Source: Haloglomus salinum (GTDB lineage: Archaea > Halobacteriota > Halobacteria > Halobacteriales > Haloarculaceae). From it: a stretch of 64,000 nucleotides of DNA. The notes under the pieces were generated by a model that saw only the letters and a list, made by a program, of their open reading frames with translations, did no database searches and was not told where the DNA came from. The translations under genes were made by a program, and so were the position numbers. Positions 36,655 to 45,350 of this stretch are shown piece by piece; position 1 is the first letter of the stretch; every line of letters begins with the position of its first letter. The stretch lies in assembly GCF_024298825.1 (NCBI RefSeq), contig NZ_CP101153.1:1736001-1800000 (forward strand). Reading direction: 5' to 3'.

Positions 36655-37826
36655 GCTTGGTGTGGGAGCAGGTGGTATACTGGGCCCCCATCTGGAAGTT
36701 TCGGGCTCAGCCGCGCCAAAAAAATGTAGTGGGATCGATCGGGGAGCGTGTGCCGTAACTCGGGCAGGTGTTGCCCGCGTGGTCGAACGGTTCTACAGAC
36801 CGGGGTGCGCTCCGCACACGCGTCTGTGGTCTATCGCTGTAGCGTGGGACAGGTGGCCTGCTGTTCGAACGCGGACCCCCAGTAGCGTGGAGGGAGTCAG
36901 GCTGGGGCGGCGTGGATGGCACGGCGCTCGGCGGGACGGCGGCCGTAGCGGGGCGCCGAGTCGGGCGAGGCGACCGCGCTCAGCAGGGTGATGGGAGACT
37001 ACTTGACGGGGCGCCAGCGTTCGCGACGGTGGGTCGGGCCCGGTGCACGACTACAGAGTCGAGAGACGGTGTTTCACCCGCGAAATCCCTCGATTCGGAA
37101 CGCAGTGGTCGCGTGGCCGCGGAACCGGATCGCCACGGAGCGGGCGTCACTGGCAGAATCGCCGGGCTCGCCTCGTTTCGAATCATACGTAGACTAAGAG
37201 GATGGCGGTTACTCTGGTCCCGGCACACGGCTACAGACCCGACCCGTACGGGGTTTCTCCGATCTCGATACTTCCTCTCCATCTTCTGAATGGTCACCAA
37301 TCAGACTGGCTCGATCGGCCGCGAACGGGGCGCTGACGGCGGTTGGTGTGCTGGCAGGGACGGAGCGATTTCCGACTCGCTGTGGCCGGCCGGGCCGCCA
37401 TGGTCGGATCCGCTCAGCGGCCGCAAATCGGCCGGTTCGGGTCTGTAGTGATTCGGTGTCAGGGCGCCGTCCGTGACTGGCCATCGACACGTGCATCCCT
37501 GTCTGAGCTCCGGGGCTGCCGTGGGGACCGTGGCTCACCGCTGCCGCGTGTGCGGACGACGAGCCGGACACCCGCTCGACGACCGGAACCCTCCCCGCCG
37601 TGTGACGACCCGGTCGTGGGAAGACTGGACCAGTGGCCATTTTGTTTAAATATCCACCCCACGTTCGGCCACTTGCACCGCTCTTTCGGTGCATCCCACC
37701 CCCTCTTTCCCCCACCCCGCTTTTCATGCCTCGGTAGCGACGCGATCGGCTGGTGTCTCGTGTTATGTGTGCACGCTCCCCAAGAACTACCTGCCGTCCG
37801 CTCCGTTGCCGACGCAAGCTGGGAGG
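36655..37826. other. Gene-poor stretch of the putative integrated element
   Basis: About 1.17 kb with no convincing gene. It holds imperfectly repeated CTACAGA motifs: CGGTGCACGACTACAGA at about 37040, CGGCACACGGCTACAGA at about 37210 and TTCTACAGACCGGGG near 36790. The AT-rich TTTAAATA at 37645-37652 serves the small zinc-finger gene. Could be part of an origin or transfer region; not proven. Confidence 0.35.
37645..37652 (+). promoter_or_regulatory. TATA box upstream of the small zinc-finger gene
   Basis: TTTAAATA in an otherwise GC-rich stretch. Transcription would start near 37675, giving a leader of about 150 nt before ATG 37827. Confidence 0.4.
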
Positions 37827-37979
37827 ATGGGGACCGAGGACGACGCTGGGGATGGGGACGGGAGCCCCGACACGACGACGTGTCACGAGTGTGGCGTGCC
37901 GATTCGAGTGGCCGCGGACGAGACGGAGGTGGACGCGCTCGTGGCGCACTTCGAGCGCGAGCATCACGACGACGACTGA
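37827..37979 (+). CDS. 50-aa zinc-finger microprotein
   Basis: 50 aa from ATG 37827, preceded by GGGAGG at 37821-37826. C-terminal half reads TTTCHECGVPIR...VAHFEREHH, a C-x2-C...H-x4/5-H zinc site, with acidic ends as usual in haloarchaea. Small single zinc-finger proteins are common in haloarchaeal genomes and often regulatory. The longer frame starting at 37689 adds non-conserved sequence. Confidence 0.65.
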   Translation: MGTEDDAGDGDGSPDTTTCHECGVPIRVAADETEVDALVAHFEREHHDDD

Positions 37980-38235
37980 GCCGCACTCGTCGGCTTGCGG
38001 GTGCGAGTTGTGGACGGAGGCCGGTTACGACCCGATCACCACCGCGTGCCAGCAGGCGGTGCCCCGGGCGACCGGACGGTCGCGCAACTGGAGGAGACCC
38101 TCGGGGCTGGCACGGTGAAGTTGAGTTGTCGGCTGCTAGGTCGTGCGGCTTCGGGAGGCGAAAGGTGGGCCGTACCGCGACTCTGAGGTGCGGAGTGGGG
38201 GATGGATTCCCTCTCCCGCCTGTCCTGCTCTTGTT

Positions 38236-38348
38236 GAAAGCCCCCAGCGGCTCGACCGTGCCGGGACTCGCTGCGCTCCTCACTACGTTGCGGTGCTTAC
38301 GTCGCCCGGGCCGGATCGAGCCGCTGGCCCCTTTCAGTCCCGCCCGGG
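38236..38348 (+). repeat. Palindromic dispersed repeat, third copy
   Basis: Arms GAAAGCCCCCAGCGGCTCGA (38236-38255) and TCGAGCCGCTGGCCCCTTTC (38316-38335) pair with three mismatches. They enclose the core CTCGCTGCGCTCCTC and GCGGTGCTTACGTCGCC that is shared with the two copies in 4531-5135. Likely a small non-autonomous or structured-RNA repeat family. Confidence 0.6.
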
Positions 38349-38381
38349 TGGATGGTCGGTCGCGCTGCGGGTGCGCTAGCC

Positions 38382-38531
38382 CGGTGTGTTCGTGCGTTGG
38401 ACTGCCGGCCGAGCGGCGAGAGGAAGTTGGGTCGGTGTGTTCGCCGTGGGTCTGCCAGCCGAGCATGCGATGGGCTAGTCGGTGTGTCCGTTACCGTTGG
38501 ACTGTCAGGCGAGCATTAGTCGGGGGTGGGT
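38382..38531 (+). repeat. Three imperfect direct repeats of about 47-51 bp
   Basis: Units begin with CGGTGTGT(T/C)CG at 38382, 38433 and 38480, each followed by (TTGG)ACTG(C/T)C-GGCGAGC-like sequence and a variable tail. Spacing is 51 and 47 bp. This resembles iterons, consistent with a replication origin or regulator binding array, but no Rep gene is seen. Confidence 0.55.
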
Positions 38532-38687
38532 CGGCTGCGCCTGACGGCTCGTCACGCGCGGCACGTGCGGGCGGGCGCGTCCCTCGGCACCGACCATTCC
38601 GGGCTGCCGGGCTTCCAGTAGGTTCCGGGCTCCGGTCGCGCTCACCCACAAGGGGTTGCGCGCGACCTGCCGGGCGTCTGCTTTGCC

Positions 38688-38907
38688 GCCAGCGGGTAAG
38701 CGCGGGGGGTTGCGCAGTATGCTCACCCCCCACGCTTACTCCGCTGGCCGGTCGCGCCCGCCCGGTTGCCGCGCGTGACTGGTGGGGGTCCCGAGCAGAC
38801 CGCGCTCTCGCTCGCGCCCCTGCGGGGCGCTCGGAGGCGCGAGCGAGAGCGCTGGTGCTGGTTCGGTCGTGTGGTCGTGTGAGGAAACCCCGCGTTAGGG
38901 CGCGGGG
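38688..38907. repeat. Three strong inverted repeats upstream of tfb
   Basis: Hairpin 1: arms 38688-38712 and 38722-38748 (GCCAGCGGGTAAGCG pairs with CGCTTACTCCGCTGGC). Hairpin 2: perfect 17-bp arms GCGCTCTCGCTCGCGCC at 38802-38818 and its complement at 38836-38852. Hairpin 3: CCCCGCG-TTAGGG-CGCGGGG at 38888-38907. They lie in the interval between the tandem repeats and tfb, and may be origin-related, terminators, or the remains of IS200/IS605 ends. Confidence 0.6.
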
Positions 38908-38944
38908 GGTCGGGCGCTCGGTGAAGCGCCTCCGTGCTACCGCA

Positions 38945-39988
38945 ATGTCTGTTAGAACCATCTTCGGTGAAGAAGTTTCGGACGAATCGAGTGACAGTCA
39001 GGCGGTCGATGCGCGGAACGTGGACTGGCGGGCGTCGTGCCCGGAATGCGAGGGCCGTGTGATTTCGGAGGACGTCGAGGCGGTGTGTGCGGACTGTGGG
39101 CTTGTCGTGTCGATCGATGCCCTGGAGCGGAAGCCGGGGCTGAAGGCGCACGCACCAGCGGGGACGGAGCGCGACGGTGAATGGGCGGTCGAGCCGACGA
39201 AGGAGCTGCGGGTCGACAAAGGGCTGCATACGACCTTCTTCCTCTCGACGGACGGGAAGGGCAATACGCTCTCCCCGGAGCGGAAGGACAAGATGGAGCG
39301 GCTGCGCCGTCGCCACAAGCGCTTCACCATGCACGACAAGCGGGACAAGCGCCTGAACGAGGGGTTCCGTGATATCGGGATGCTCGGGGCGAACCTCGAG
39401 TTGCCCGAGCACGTGACGACGGATGCGTCGCGGTATCTGGAGGCGGCGAAGGAGGCGCGGCTGCCGGGCGGCCGGATGGCATGGGAGTCGCTGGCGGCCG
39501 GGGCGGTGCTGCTGGCTGGCCGGAAAGCCGGTGTGGAGCGCAGTCCTCGGCAGATCGCCGAGCACGCGAAGACAAGTCGTGAGCGGGTGTGTGCGGCCGC
39601 CAGGAAGATCCGAGTGCAGACGGACGTGGACGTTCCCCCGGTGCGAGACAGAGCGGTTGATCGGGTGGTCGCGGCGCTGAACGATGAACTGGACGTGGCG
39701 ACCGGCATCGATCTGGTCCGGGTCGCGGAGCGGCTGATGGACGTGGCTGACGAACGTGCCATCGCACCAGGCACGGCGCGGATGACCGTGGCCGGGGCGG
39801 CGGTGTATGCGGCAGACCGGCTGACCGACGGGAAGGCTGTGACCCAGGCCGAGGTGGTCAGGGCAGTCGGCGAGACGGTACCGACCTCGAAGTGGAAGAT
39901 CGCGAACTACTCGCGGGAGCTGCACGACGCGAGTGAGCGGCGTCACCAGCCGACGGCGACAGTGGCCGGGCTGGTCGCGGACGACTGA
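38945..39988 (+). CDS. tfb: Transcription initiation factor TFB
   Basis: 347 aa from ATG 38945. The N-terminal zinc ribbon CPECEGRV...CADCGLVV is followed by the B-reader/linker region and two cyclin-like repeats (about 140-230 and 240-335) with FRDIGML...LPEHVTTDASRYLEAA and ERVCAAARKIR. It recruits RNA polymerase with TBP. Haloarchaea have several TFBs; this one sits in the repeat-rich element region, so it is probably an accessory, element-borne paralog. Some linker residues (STDGKGNTLSPERKDK) look divergent. The frame is open far upstream but only as a shadow. Confidence 0.9.
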   Translation: MSVRTIFGEEVSDESSDSQAVDARNVDWRASCPECEGRVISEDVEAVCADCGLVVSIDALERKPGLKAHAPAGTERDGEWAVEPTKELRVDKGLHTTFFLSTDGKGNTLSPERKDKMERLRRRHKRFTMHDKRDKRLNEGFRDIGMLGANLELPEHVTTDASRYLEAAKEARLPGGRMAWESLAAGAVLLAGRKAGVERSPRQIAEHAKTSRERVCAAARKIRVQTDVDVPPVRDRAVDRVVAALNDELDVATGIDLVRVAERLMDVADERAIAPGTARMTVAGAAVYAADRLTDGKAVTQAEVVRAVGETVPTSKWKIANYSRELHDASERRHQPTATVAGLVADD

Positions 39989-40405
39989 GGGGGATGCAAC
40001 CCCTTCGTTTCGGGTCCACGGCCCCGCGACCCCGCCGCCCCACCCTCCGCTCCGTGCTCGCTCGCTTCGCTCGCTGCGCGCGCAGCCACGACCTCTGAGG
40101 GAGGTGGTCCAAGTTGGAGGCTACAAACAGAGGAGTCGGTGTTCACGCCGAGAGGCGGTCGAGTCACTCGAAGACGTCGCAGCCGGTGGACAGGAAGCGC
40201 GAGAGTGCGCTACCGCTGGTAAGGCGGTGTGGCTTGTGGGCCGACAAGGTGCCCTACCCCAGTGACGCCGAGTTGCACTGGTGGGAGAGTGGCGACGGCT
40301 GGTTCCTCGAGGTCTGGGGGAAGACCACGGCCGGTGGGGATCCGAGGATTCGCGCTGCCTATATTAGAACGCGACCCGCCCAGCCGTTTCACCGACCGCG
40401 TGGTG
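39989..40405. other. Interval between tfb and the small CRISPR array
   Basis: 417 bp. A GC-rich palindromic motif GCTCGCTCGCTTCGCTCGC lies around 40060. A plus-strand frame from 40114 gives a Trp-rich stretch (AELHWWESGDGWFLEVWG) but runs into the CRISPR array without an independent stop, so it is at best a gene fragment. No reliable gene. Confidence 0.3.
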
Positions 40406-40695
40406 GCTTCAGCCTCTCAAAGGAGCGTCTGGAACTGCCCTTGTCGGTCGTCGGTTCCCATATCTGGATGCTTCAACCCCTCAAAGGTGCGTCTGGAACA
40501 CGGCGGATTGAGCAGCATATCCTGCGCCGTCCGGTAGCTTCAACCCCTCAAAAGTGCGTCTGGAACTGGAATCTGCCCGTGAAATCGGCAGTGTACGGTC
40601 TGCTTCAACCCCTCAAAGTGCGTCTGGAACCGATGTACGGTCCCGTTCGGGTGGACCACGTCCCAGCTTCAACCCCTCAAAGATGCGTCTGGAAC
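40406..40695 (-). CRISPR. Small decayed CRISPR array, 5 repeats and 4 spacers
   Basis: Repeats on the minus strand read GTTCCAGACGCAC...GGGGTTGAAGC, the same 30-bp unit as the large array. Positions: 40666-40695, 40602-40630 (29 bp), 40537-40566, 40470-40499, 40406-40435. Spacers 35, 35, 37 and 34 bp. Only the repeat at 40470 is canonical. The leader-proximal repeat has one substitution, the next a deletion, the third a substitution and the terminal one several changes. The array is read leftward, away from cas3, and looks inactive for acquisition. Confidence 0.95.
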
Positions 40696-40793
40696 CATGC
40701 CCGATTCGCCGGACGTATGCCTTACAAGCGGGATTAGCAAGTATATTTTCCATCACCCCCCCGATTCCCGGTGTCCCCCCGAGGGGTCGATGG
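40696..40793 (-). promoter_or_regulatory. Leader of the small CRISPR array
   Basis: 98 bp between the first repeat and cas3's stop (12 bp away). On the minus strand it aligns over its length with the leader of the large array: both begin CCATCGACCCC(T/C)CGGGG, contain CGGGAATYGGGGG and a TGATGRAAAT block, and end CATG directly before the first repeat. AAATATAC on the minus strand is a possible TATA element. Confidence 0.8.
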
Positions 40794-40805
40794 AACGGCC
40801 AGCTG

Positions 40806-43484
40806 TTACAGAACCGTGAATCGACCTCCGATTCCCTCTTGGTCCTCAACAAGACCCGCCCCGGCTAGATTGTACGCAAGTCCCGGCTGGTTGGTATACT
40901 CGAAGAGTTGGATGCCTTCGGTGTCGCCGCGTGAGTTTCGGTCGAGACGTGGAACCTTGGTTGCGGATTCCATCACCGTCTCGGGAACCGAGACTCGCAG
41001 ACTCGAAAGCCCCTCTGCAGCCTCGTAGGCCGCTCTCGTCGGGACTGGCTGGAACTCGGCGGCAGCATCCGAGATGACGGTCTCGTCGCCCGATGACACG
41101 CCGACGACCGTATCGACCGTCTGATAATCACCGATAAGTGAGCGTCCGAGCAGCCGGTCCCCTTCACAGGCCTCGATCTCCTCGGTGATGCCCTGGTCGC
41201 CGACCTGTTTATCTTCGGCCAGCCGGTCGAAGTACCTGCGGACCGCCACGTCTGATACCTCGCTGTCGGGGATCTCCGAGTCGCCATCCAACTCCGACAG
41301 CGTCGCCGAGACGAGCCGAAGGTGACTAGGAATCGACTGCTCGTACACGTGCTCGGCGGGTGGTGGGTCCGCTGGATTCGCCGGCGTCTCCTCTGACGGT
41401 CCGGCGAGGGTCCAGATAATCACCTCTCCACCACGTTCGCCCCATTCGAACGACCGATTGCAGCGGCCGGCTGCTTGCACGATGCTATCCAACGGTGCGA
41501 TATCGCGATACACCGTGTTGAAGCTGAGATCGACCCCAGCCTCGACGGCTTGCGTGGCGACGAAGACGAACGGGCGGTTCGCTGTCGAGAGATGGTCTGC
41601 AAGATGTATCAGGACCCGGCGGTCGAACGGCCGGAATCGGGAGTTGAACGTGAGGAGGAACGTCTCGTCTGTTCCGGGGGTCGAGTCCGTCGGCCCGAGT
41701 CCAGCACGAGCACGCACCGACCTGGCGACCGCTTCGGGGTCGAGGTCGGTGACTGGGGCGGCACGCTCTTCGAGGACATCGGCGAGTGCGTGGCCCAGGT
41801 GGGTGGTAGAGGGCTGTTGCTTCAGTTCCTCGGTCAGGATGCGTGAACTCTCGATGGTGTTGCAGACCGAGAGAACCGATGTGCCCTCCTCACGAGCGCG
41901 TTCGTGGATGCGATCGGCGGCTTCCGCATGCGCGACGTACTGCGTCGGGCGGTCCGGACTATGTGCATATGCCGACTCGTCGCAGCGGTAGGTCACCCGC
42001 TCCGCAGAGCGGAAATACGACCTCGTGCTGTGTGTCTCGTGACGCGGTTGTTGAGCTGCCTCGGACGCTGTTCGGCCTCGCTCCAGAAGGTCGGCAGTCT
42101 CGAACGCCCGGAAGAGTGGTGGCTCCGTCGCCGTCATCGAGATGACCCGCGCGCCGTACTCCTCGGTCAGTATCTCGAGGATGCGGGGCATAGCGGCCCA
42201 CCAGTCCTTCGGTAGCGCTTGTGGTTCGTCGAGGATGACGACGGACCCCTCCAGCGCTGGGAGCTTCGTGCCTCGGCTCGTGGTAGGTCCGACGAGACTC
42301 TCGAAGAGTTGCACGAACGTGGTCAGGACGACGCCGGAGCGCCAACTCTCGCCGAGGAACTCGATGTCGTCACGTTCCTCAGCCCGGTCGCCGTAGGTCA
42401 CCGTCTCGGAGAGGTGGTGGTGAACGGTGAACGCTGTCCCGGTCGGGTCGGCCCCCCAGATGGACTCGTCTTCGAACTGGGCTCGCGTCTGCTCGATGAT
42501 ACTGGTGAAAGGGAGGGCGTACACCAGGGTCCGTTGTGGCGTCATCTCCGGGAGTGCCGCTTTGGCGGTGAGTGCGCCACTGATGCCAGTGAAGGTCTTC
42601 CCGAGGCCCGTAGGGAGTCGGAGGGTCGCGACCGATGGTGCCTCCGGGTCTTCTATCCAGTCCTGGACGCCGGCCACAACCTGCTGGCGGGCATCCTCGC
42701 GGAGCGTGTTCAGCGTCGCCTCGAGGTCGGAGTCGGCCGTCCCTTGCAAGGTCTCGATATAGTCGTCAAGCGGGCCCCGTGCGAGTGAGCCATAGTCGTA
42801 CAGTGCAGCGGTCGTCAGACCGCTCGCATGTGACTTATCGGCCAGGGTGAGGGCTCCCCAGTAGCGGAGTGTTCGGTCGTACAGTCTACCCGGAAGTGCC
42901 TCCGAATCGGGTTTCGGCGGTGAGAGCGGTGGGGCCGTCGTACTGAGTGATTCCAGGCCGTCCACGACGGTCCCGTCCTCGAAGCGGGTGCGGAAGTCCG
43001 CCCATGAACCGGCCCCATCGGTCGCAAGTCGGATTATCTCGTCCGCGAGGTCGGCCGCTTCGGCATCGATTCGTTCCACCTGATTATGCAGGGCCTCGTG
43101 CTGATACGCCTCGGTGAGACGAGTTCCAACATACGGGGCGGCATCGGGAATCGTGCCATGGTGTTTGGCGACCGCGAGCGCGCCGGCGAGCTGGTCCAGC
43201 GGCTCCAAACCCTGTTGCTGCAGCGCGTAGAAGGTGACGAACGCGCCGATTCGAGCGTGATACCGCTCTGTGTCCGGACCGTTGTACTCTTTGCGAATGT
43301 AGGCCTGGAACTGTGGTGTCACTTTGCCGAAGTCGTGTAACAGCCCGATCGTCCGCAGCGGGATCGCGGCCCGCTCGTGGCCGAGTGTTACGGCGCGGTC
43401 TGCGACCGCCTCGAGATGATCCTGGAGGAGGAGCGGGTTCTCGCCGAAGGGATTCGTCGGATGTGAGATGATGGGCGTGGGCAT
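40806..43484 (-). CDS. cas3: Cas3 nuclease-helicase (HD fused to helicase)
   Basis: 892 aa, last gene of the interference operon. N-terminal HD nuclease: H50-D51 in LLHDFGKVTPQF, further KHHGTIPD (about 107-114). Superfamily-2 helicase: Walker A PTGLGKT at 291-297, motif II DEPQ at 419-422 (Pro in the third position), motif III MTATEPPLF, C-terminal motif VEAGVDLSF and Q..GRCNR. Cas3 is recruited by Cascade to unwind and degrade target DNA. Length is typical of type I-B. Starts 6 bp after cas5. Confidence 0.95.
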   Translation of the reverse strand: MPTPIISHPTNPFGENPLLLQDHLEAVADRAVTLGHERAAIPLRTIGLLHDFGKVTPQFQAYIRKEYNGPDTERYHARIGAFVTFYALQQQGLEPLDQLAGALAVAKHHGTIPDAAPYVGTRLTEAYQHEALHNQVERIDAEAADLADEIIRLATDGAGSWADFRTRFEDGTVVDGLESLSTTAPPLSPPKPDSEALPGRLYDRTLRYWGALTLADKSHASGLTTAALYDYGSLARGPLDDYIETLQGTADSDLEATLNTLREDARQQVVAGVQDWIEDPEAPSVATLRLPTGLGKTFTGISGALTAKAALPEMTPQRTLVYALPFTSIIEQTRAQFEDESIWGADPTGTAFTVHHHLSETVTYGDRAEERDDIEFLGESWRSGVVLTTFVQLFESLVGPTTSRGTKLPALEGSVVILDEPQALPKDWWAAMPRILEILTEEYGARVISMTATEPPLFRAFETADLLERGRTASEAAQQPRHETHSTRSYFRSAERVTYRCDESAYAHSPDRPTQYVAHAEAADRIHERAREEGTSVLSVCNTIESSRILTEELKQQPSTTHLGHALADVLEERAAPVTDLDPEAVARSVRARAGLGPTDSTPGTDETFLLTFNSRFRPFDRRVLIHLADHLSTANRPFVFVATQAVEAGVDLSFNTVYRDIAPLDSIVQAAGRCNRSFEWGERGGEVIIWTLAGPSEETPANPADPPPAEHVYEQSIPSHLRLVSATLSELDGDSEIPDSEVSDVAVRRYFDRLAEDKQVGDQGITEEIEACEGDRLLGRSLIGDYQTVDTVVGVSSGDETVISDAAAEFQPVPTRAAYEAAEGLSSLRVSVPETVMESATKVPRLDRNSRGDTEGIQLFEYTNQPGLAYNLAGAGLVEDQEGIGGRFTVL

Positions 43485-43490
43485 GGTCGA

Positions 43491-44276
43491 TCAGCGGAAG
43501 ACGACCGTAGCATCGTCCACGGATGCAGCGTGAACGTTCTCAGCGTCGAACCGAACCGAGTCCTCAGCGTGTGGCGTGTAGACCAGGTCGTCCAGTCTCG
43601 TCGTTCGTCGCCCACCAGCATGCTGCTCCATGATCGCCGGAGAGCGCTCGACTCGGTACGCGACACCCGGCTGCGGGATGGTGTCCGCCAGCGGAACCGG
43701 GACGACTGAGTCGACCGGCTCCGACTCGGGGAGGCGTTCGACCTGATGCTCGCCGAGATACTCGACAGAGGCGAGATATTCGGAGAGCCCCATACTGGGT
43801 GGGTAGGTGCTCGTCCCCGCTTCGAGATGCTGCCGGAGGTCGGTGTAGAACGACTCGTTCTCGACGGCGACATCGATACGATAGGCAGGATTGATCAGCA
43901 CCTCGTAGTTGTGTATCTGCCGGTGCTGTGTCGTATCCTGATACATTATCGAGCGAGACCGACGACTCCCCGCCCGCTGTGATGCTGCTGCGTCCGGGTC
44001 GGTACCGACACCCGTCGTCGGGATATTGAGGCTTCGTAGGTCGGCCATCGGGGTGATCGCGACGGCACTCTGCCCCTCGCCGAACGTTTCGTAGTAGCTA
44101 TCTCGTGGCGCCCCGACGATAGCTGCGAGCAGCCCCGCAGCTGTCGTCCGAGGGATGACGTCGAACGTCTGCTTCGTCGCCGTCCGGCCGTACTTCTTGA
44201 AGTGCCCCCAGTCCGCACGGATCTCGAGCGACAGGCAGACATCTGGAATCCCGTCGCTATCGATTGTCGGCGTCAT
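43491..44276 (-). CDS. cas5: Cas5 (type I-B) Cascade subunit
   Basis: 261 aa RAMP protein that binds the crRNA 5' handle in Cascade. The N-terminus CLSLEIRADWGHFKKYGRTATKQTFDVIPRTTAAGLLAAIVG matches the Cas5 pattern, with ferredoxin-like fold strands and AYRIDVAVENESFYTDLRQHLEAG in the middle. Located 31 bp after cas7 and 6 bp before cas3. Confidence 0.92.
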   Translation of the reverse strand: MTPTIDSDGIPDVCLSLEIRADWGHFKKYGRTATKQTFDVIPRTTAAGLLAAIVGAPRDSYYETFGEGQSAVAITPMADLRSLNIPTTGVGTDPDAAASQRAGSRRSRSIMYQDTTQHRQIHNYEVLINPAYRIDVAVENESFYTDLRQHLEAGTSTYPPSMGLSEYLASVEYLGEHQVERLPESEPVDSVVPVPLADTIPQPGVAYRVERSPAIMEQHAGGRRTTRLDDLVYTPHAEDSVRFDAENVHAASVDDATVVFR

Positions 44277-44307
44277 GGGCGACTCCAGCGGTCAACACGA
44301 GCCCACA

Positions 44308-45345
44308 TCATTCGGCCAGGTCGCGCTCTTCGTACGGGTCAATGGCGTGGACCGCGTAGTCCTCGTGCTGAATCATCGATTCGATATCATCGCCAGCGTG
44401 TTCGGTCCCATCGTGGATGAGCGATAGATTCCGATTCCCGGTGACATGCAGCGTGTCGATACGGTCGCTCTCGTCGTGTAGCGCGTCGACGAGCGCCGTC
44501 ATATCCACAGCCACATCGACGACGGATCGTGGGGAATCTGCCGACCGCCCCTCGTCGAGTTCGACGAGGTTCTGGAGATCGCCCATGTGGTAGTGCTCAT
44601 CCGCGTACTCCACACGGAGGTAGAGCCGCGGTGCCTGGCCGACCTTGCTCCGCGAGGTGGCCTGATTCTTGATGGACCGCCAGCAGAGCGTGTCGAGCCG
44701 CTCCACGTCGCGGTTGGAGAGGTGGGTGTCCTTGGCGGCTTCGCCGTCGACGAGCCCGTAGAACGGGAAGATGCCGTAGACGATGCGCTTGTCGTCGAGT
44801 CCGAACCCACCCTGGCGATTCTCGTCACCCGTCGAGATGACGCTCGTGAGAGAGTCGTATTCGTCGTTCTCCTCGACCTCGTTCAGCGACCGTGCCGGGA
44901 GGAACTGGACCGGGCCCTGGTAGTTGTTCGGGAAGGCGCCCGCGAGGGCGTTGCGAAGCTCCTCCTCTTCATCATCGTCACTGGAGTTGAACGAGAGGGT
45001 GGCCCCGAAGTATCGAACGTCGGTGGCTGCATCGAGGAATGCAGCCCCGACATCTTCGATGTCCTCGATGTCATCGGCATCGGAGATATCCCCGAGAACG
45101 TCCTTGGCAAGCGTCGTCCGTCCGTACGATCGGCCGCCCATCTTCTTCACGTAGATGTCGTAGCCGTCGTCCGCGAGCTGGTCGCGAAGGTATCGCTTGA
45201 GCCGGACATCGGTGATGATGGCCTGCCCGGTCTCGGGGTCACGGCGTGGCCGATTGTCGTTCATCGGGTTGCCGTTGGGGTTGCAGTCTTGTGCGTCGGT
45301 CAGGAACAGAATCTCGGAGCGTGGAATCGGTTCGGTCTGGCTCAT
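44308..45345 (-). CDS. cas7: Cas7 (Csh2-type) Cascade backbone
   Basis: 345 aa. N-terminal SEILFLTDAQDCNPNGNPMND...PRRDPETGQAIITDVRLKRYLRD is the Cas7/Csh2 signature. Multiple copies form the helical backbone of Cascade along the crRNA. Acidic loops (DDDEEEELR) are a halophile adaptation. Five bp follow cas8b, so it is tightly co-transcribed. Confidence 0.94.
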   Translation of the reverse strand: MSQTEPIPRSEILFLTDAQDCNPNGNPMNDNRPRRDPETGQAIITDVRLKRYLRDQLADDGYDIYVKKMGGRSYGRTTLAKDVLGDISDADDIEDIEDVGAAFLDAATDVRYFGATLSFNSSDDDEEEELRNALAGAFPNNYQGPVQFLPARSLNEVEENDEYDSLTSVISTGDENRQGGFGLDDKRIVYGIFPFYGLVDGEAAKDTHLSNRDVERLDTLCWRSIKNQATSRSKVGQAPRLYLRVEYADEHYHMGDLQNLVELDEGRSADSPRSVVDVAVDMTALVDALHDESDRIDTLHVTGNRNLSLIHDGTEHAGDDIESMIQHEDYAVHAIDPYEERDLAE

Positions 45346-45350
45346 TGGTA

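Noticed and set aside
40114-40737. 207-aa frame across the interval after tfb and into the small array
   Set aside because: Its end is CRISPR repeat translation; only a Trp-rich patch looks protein-like and no start or family supports it.
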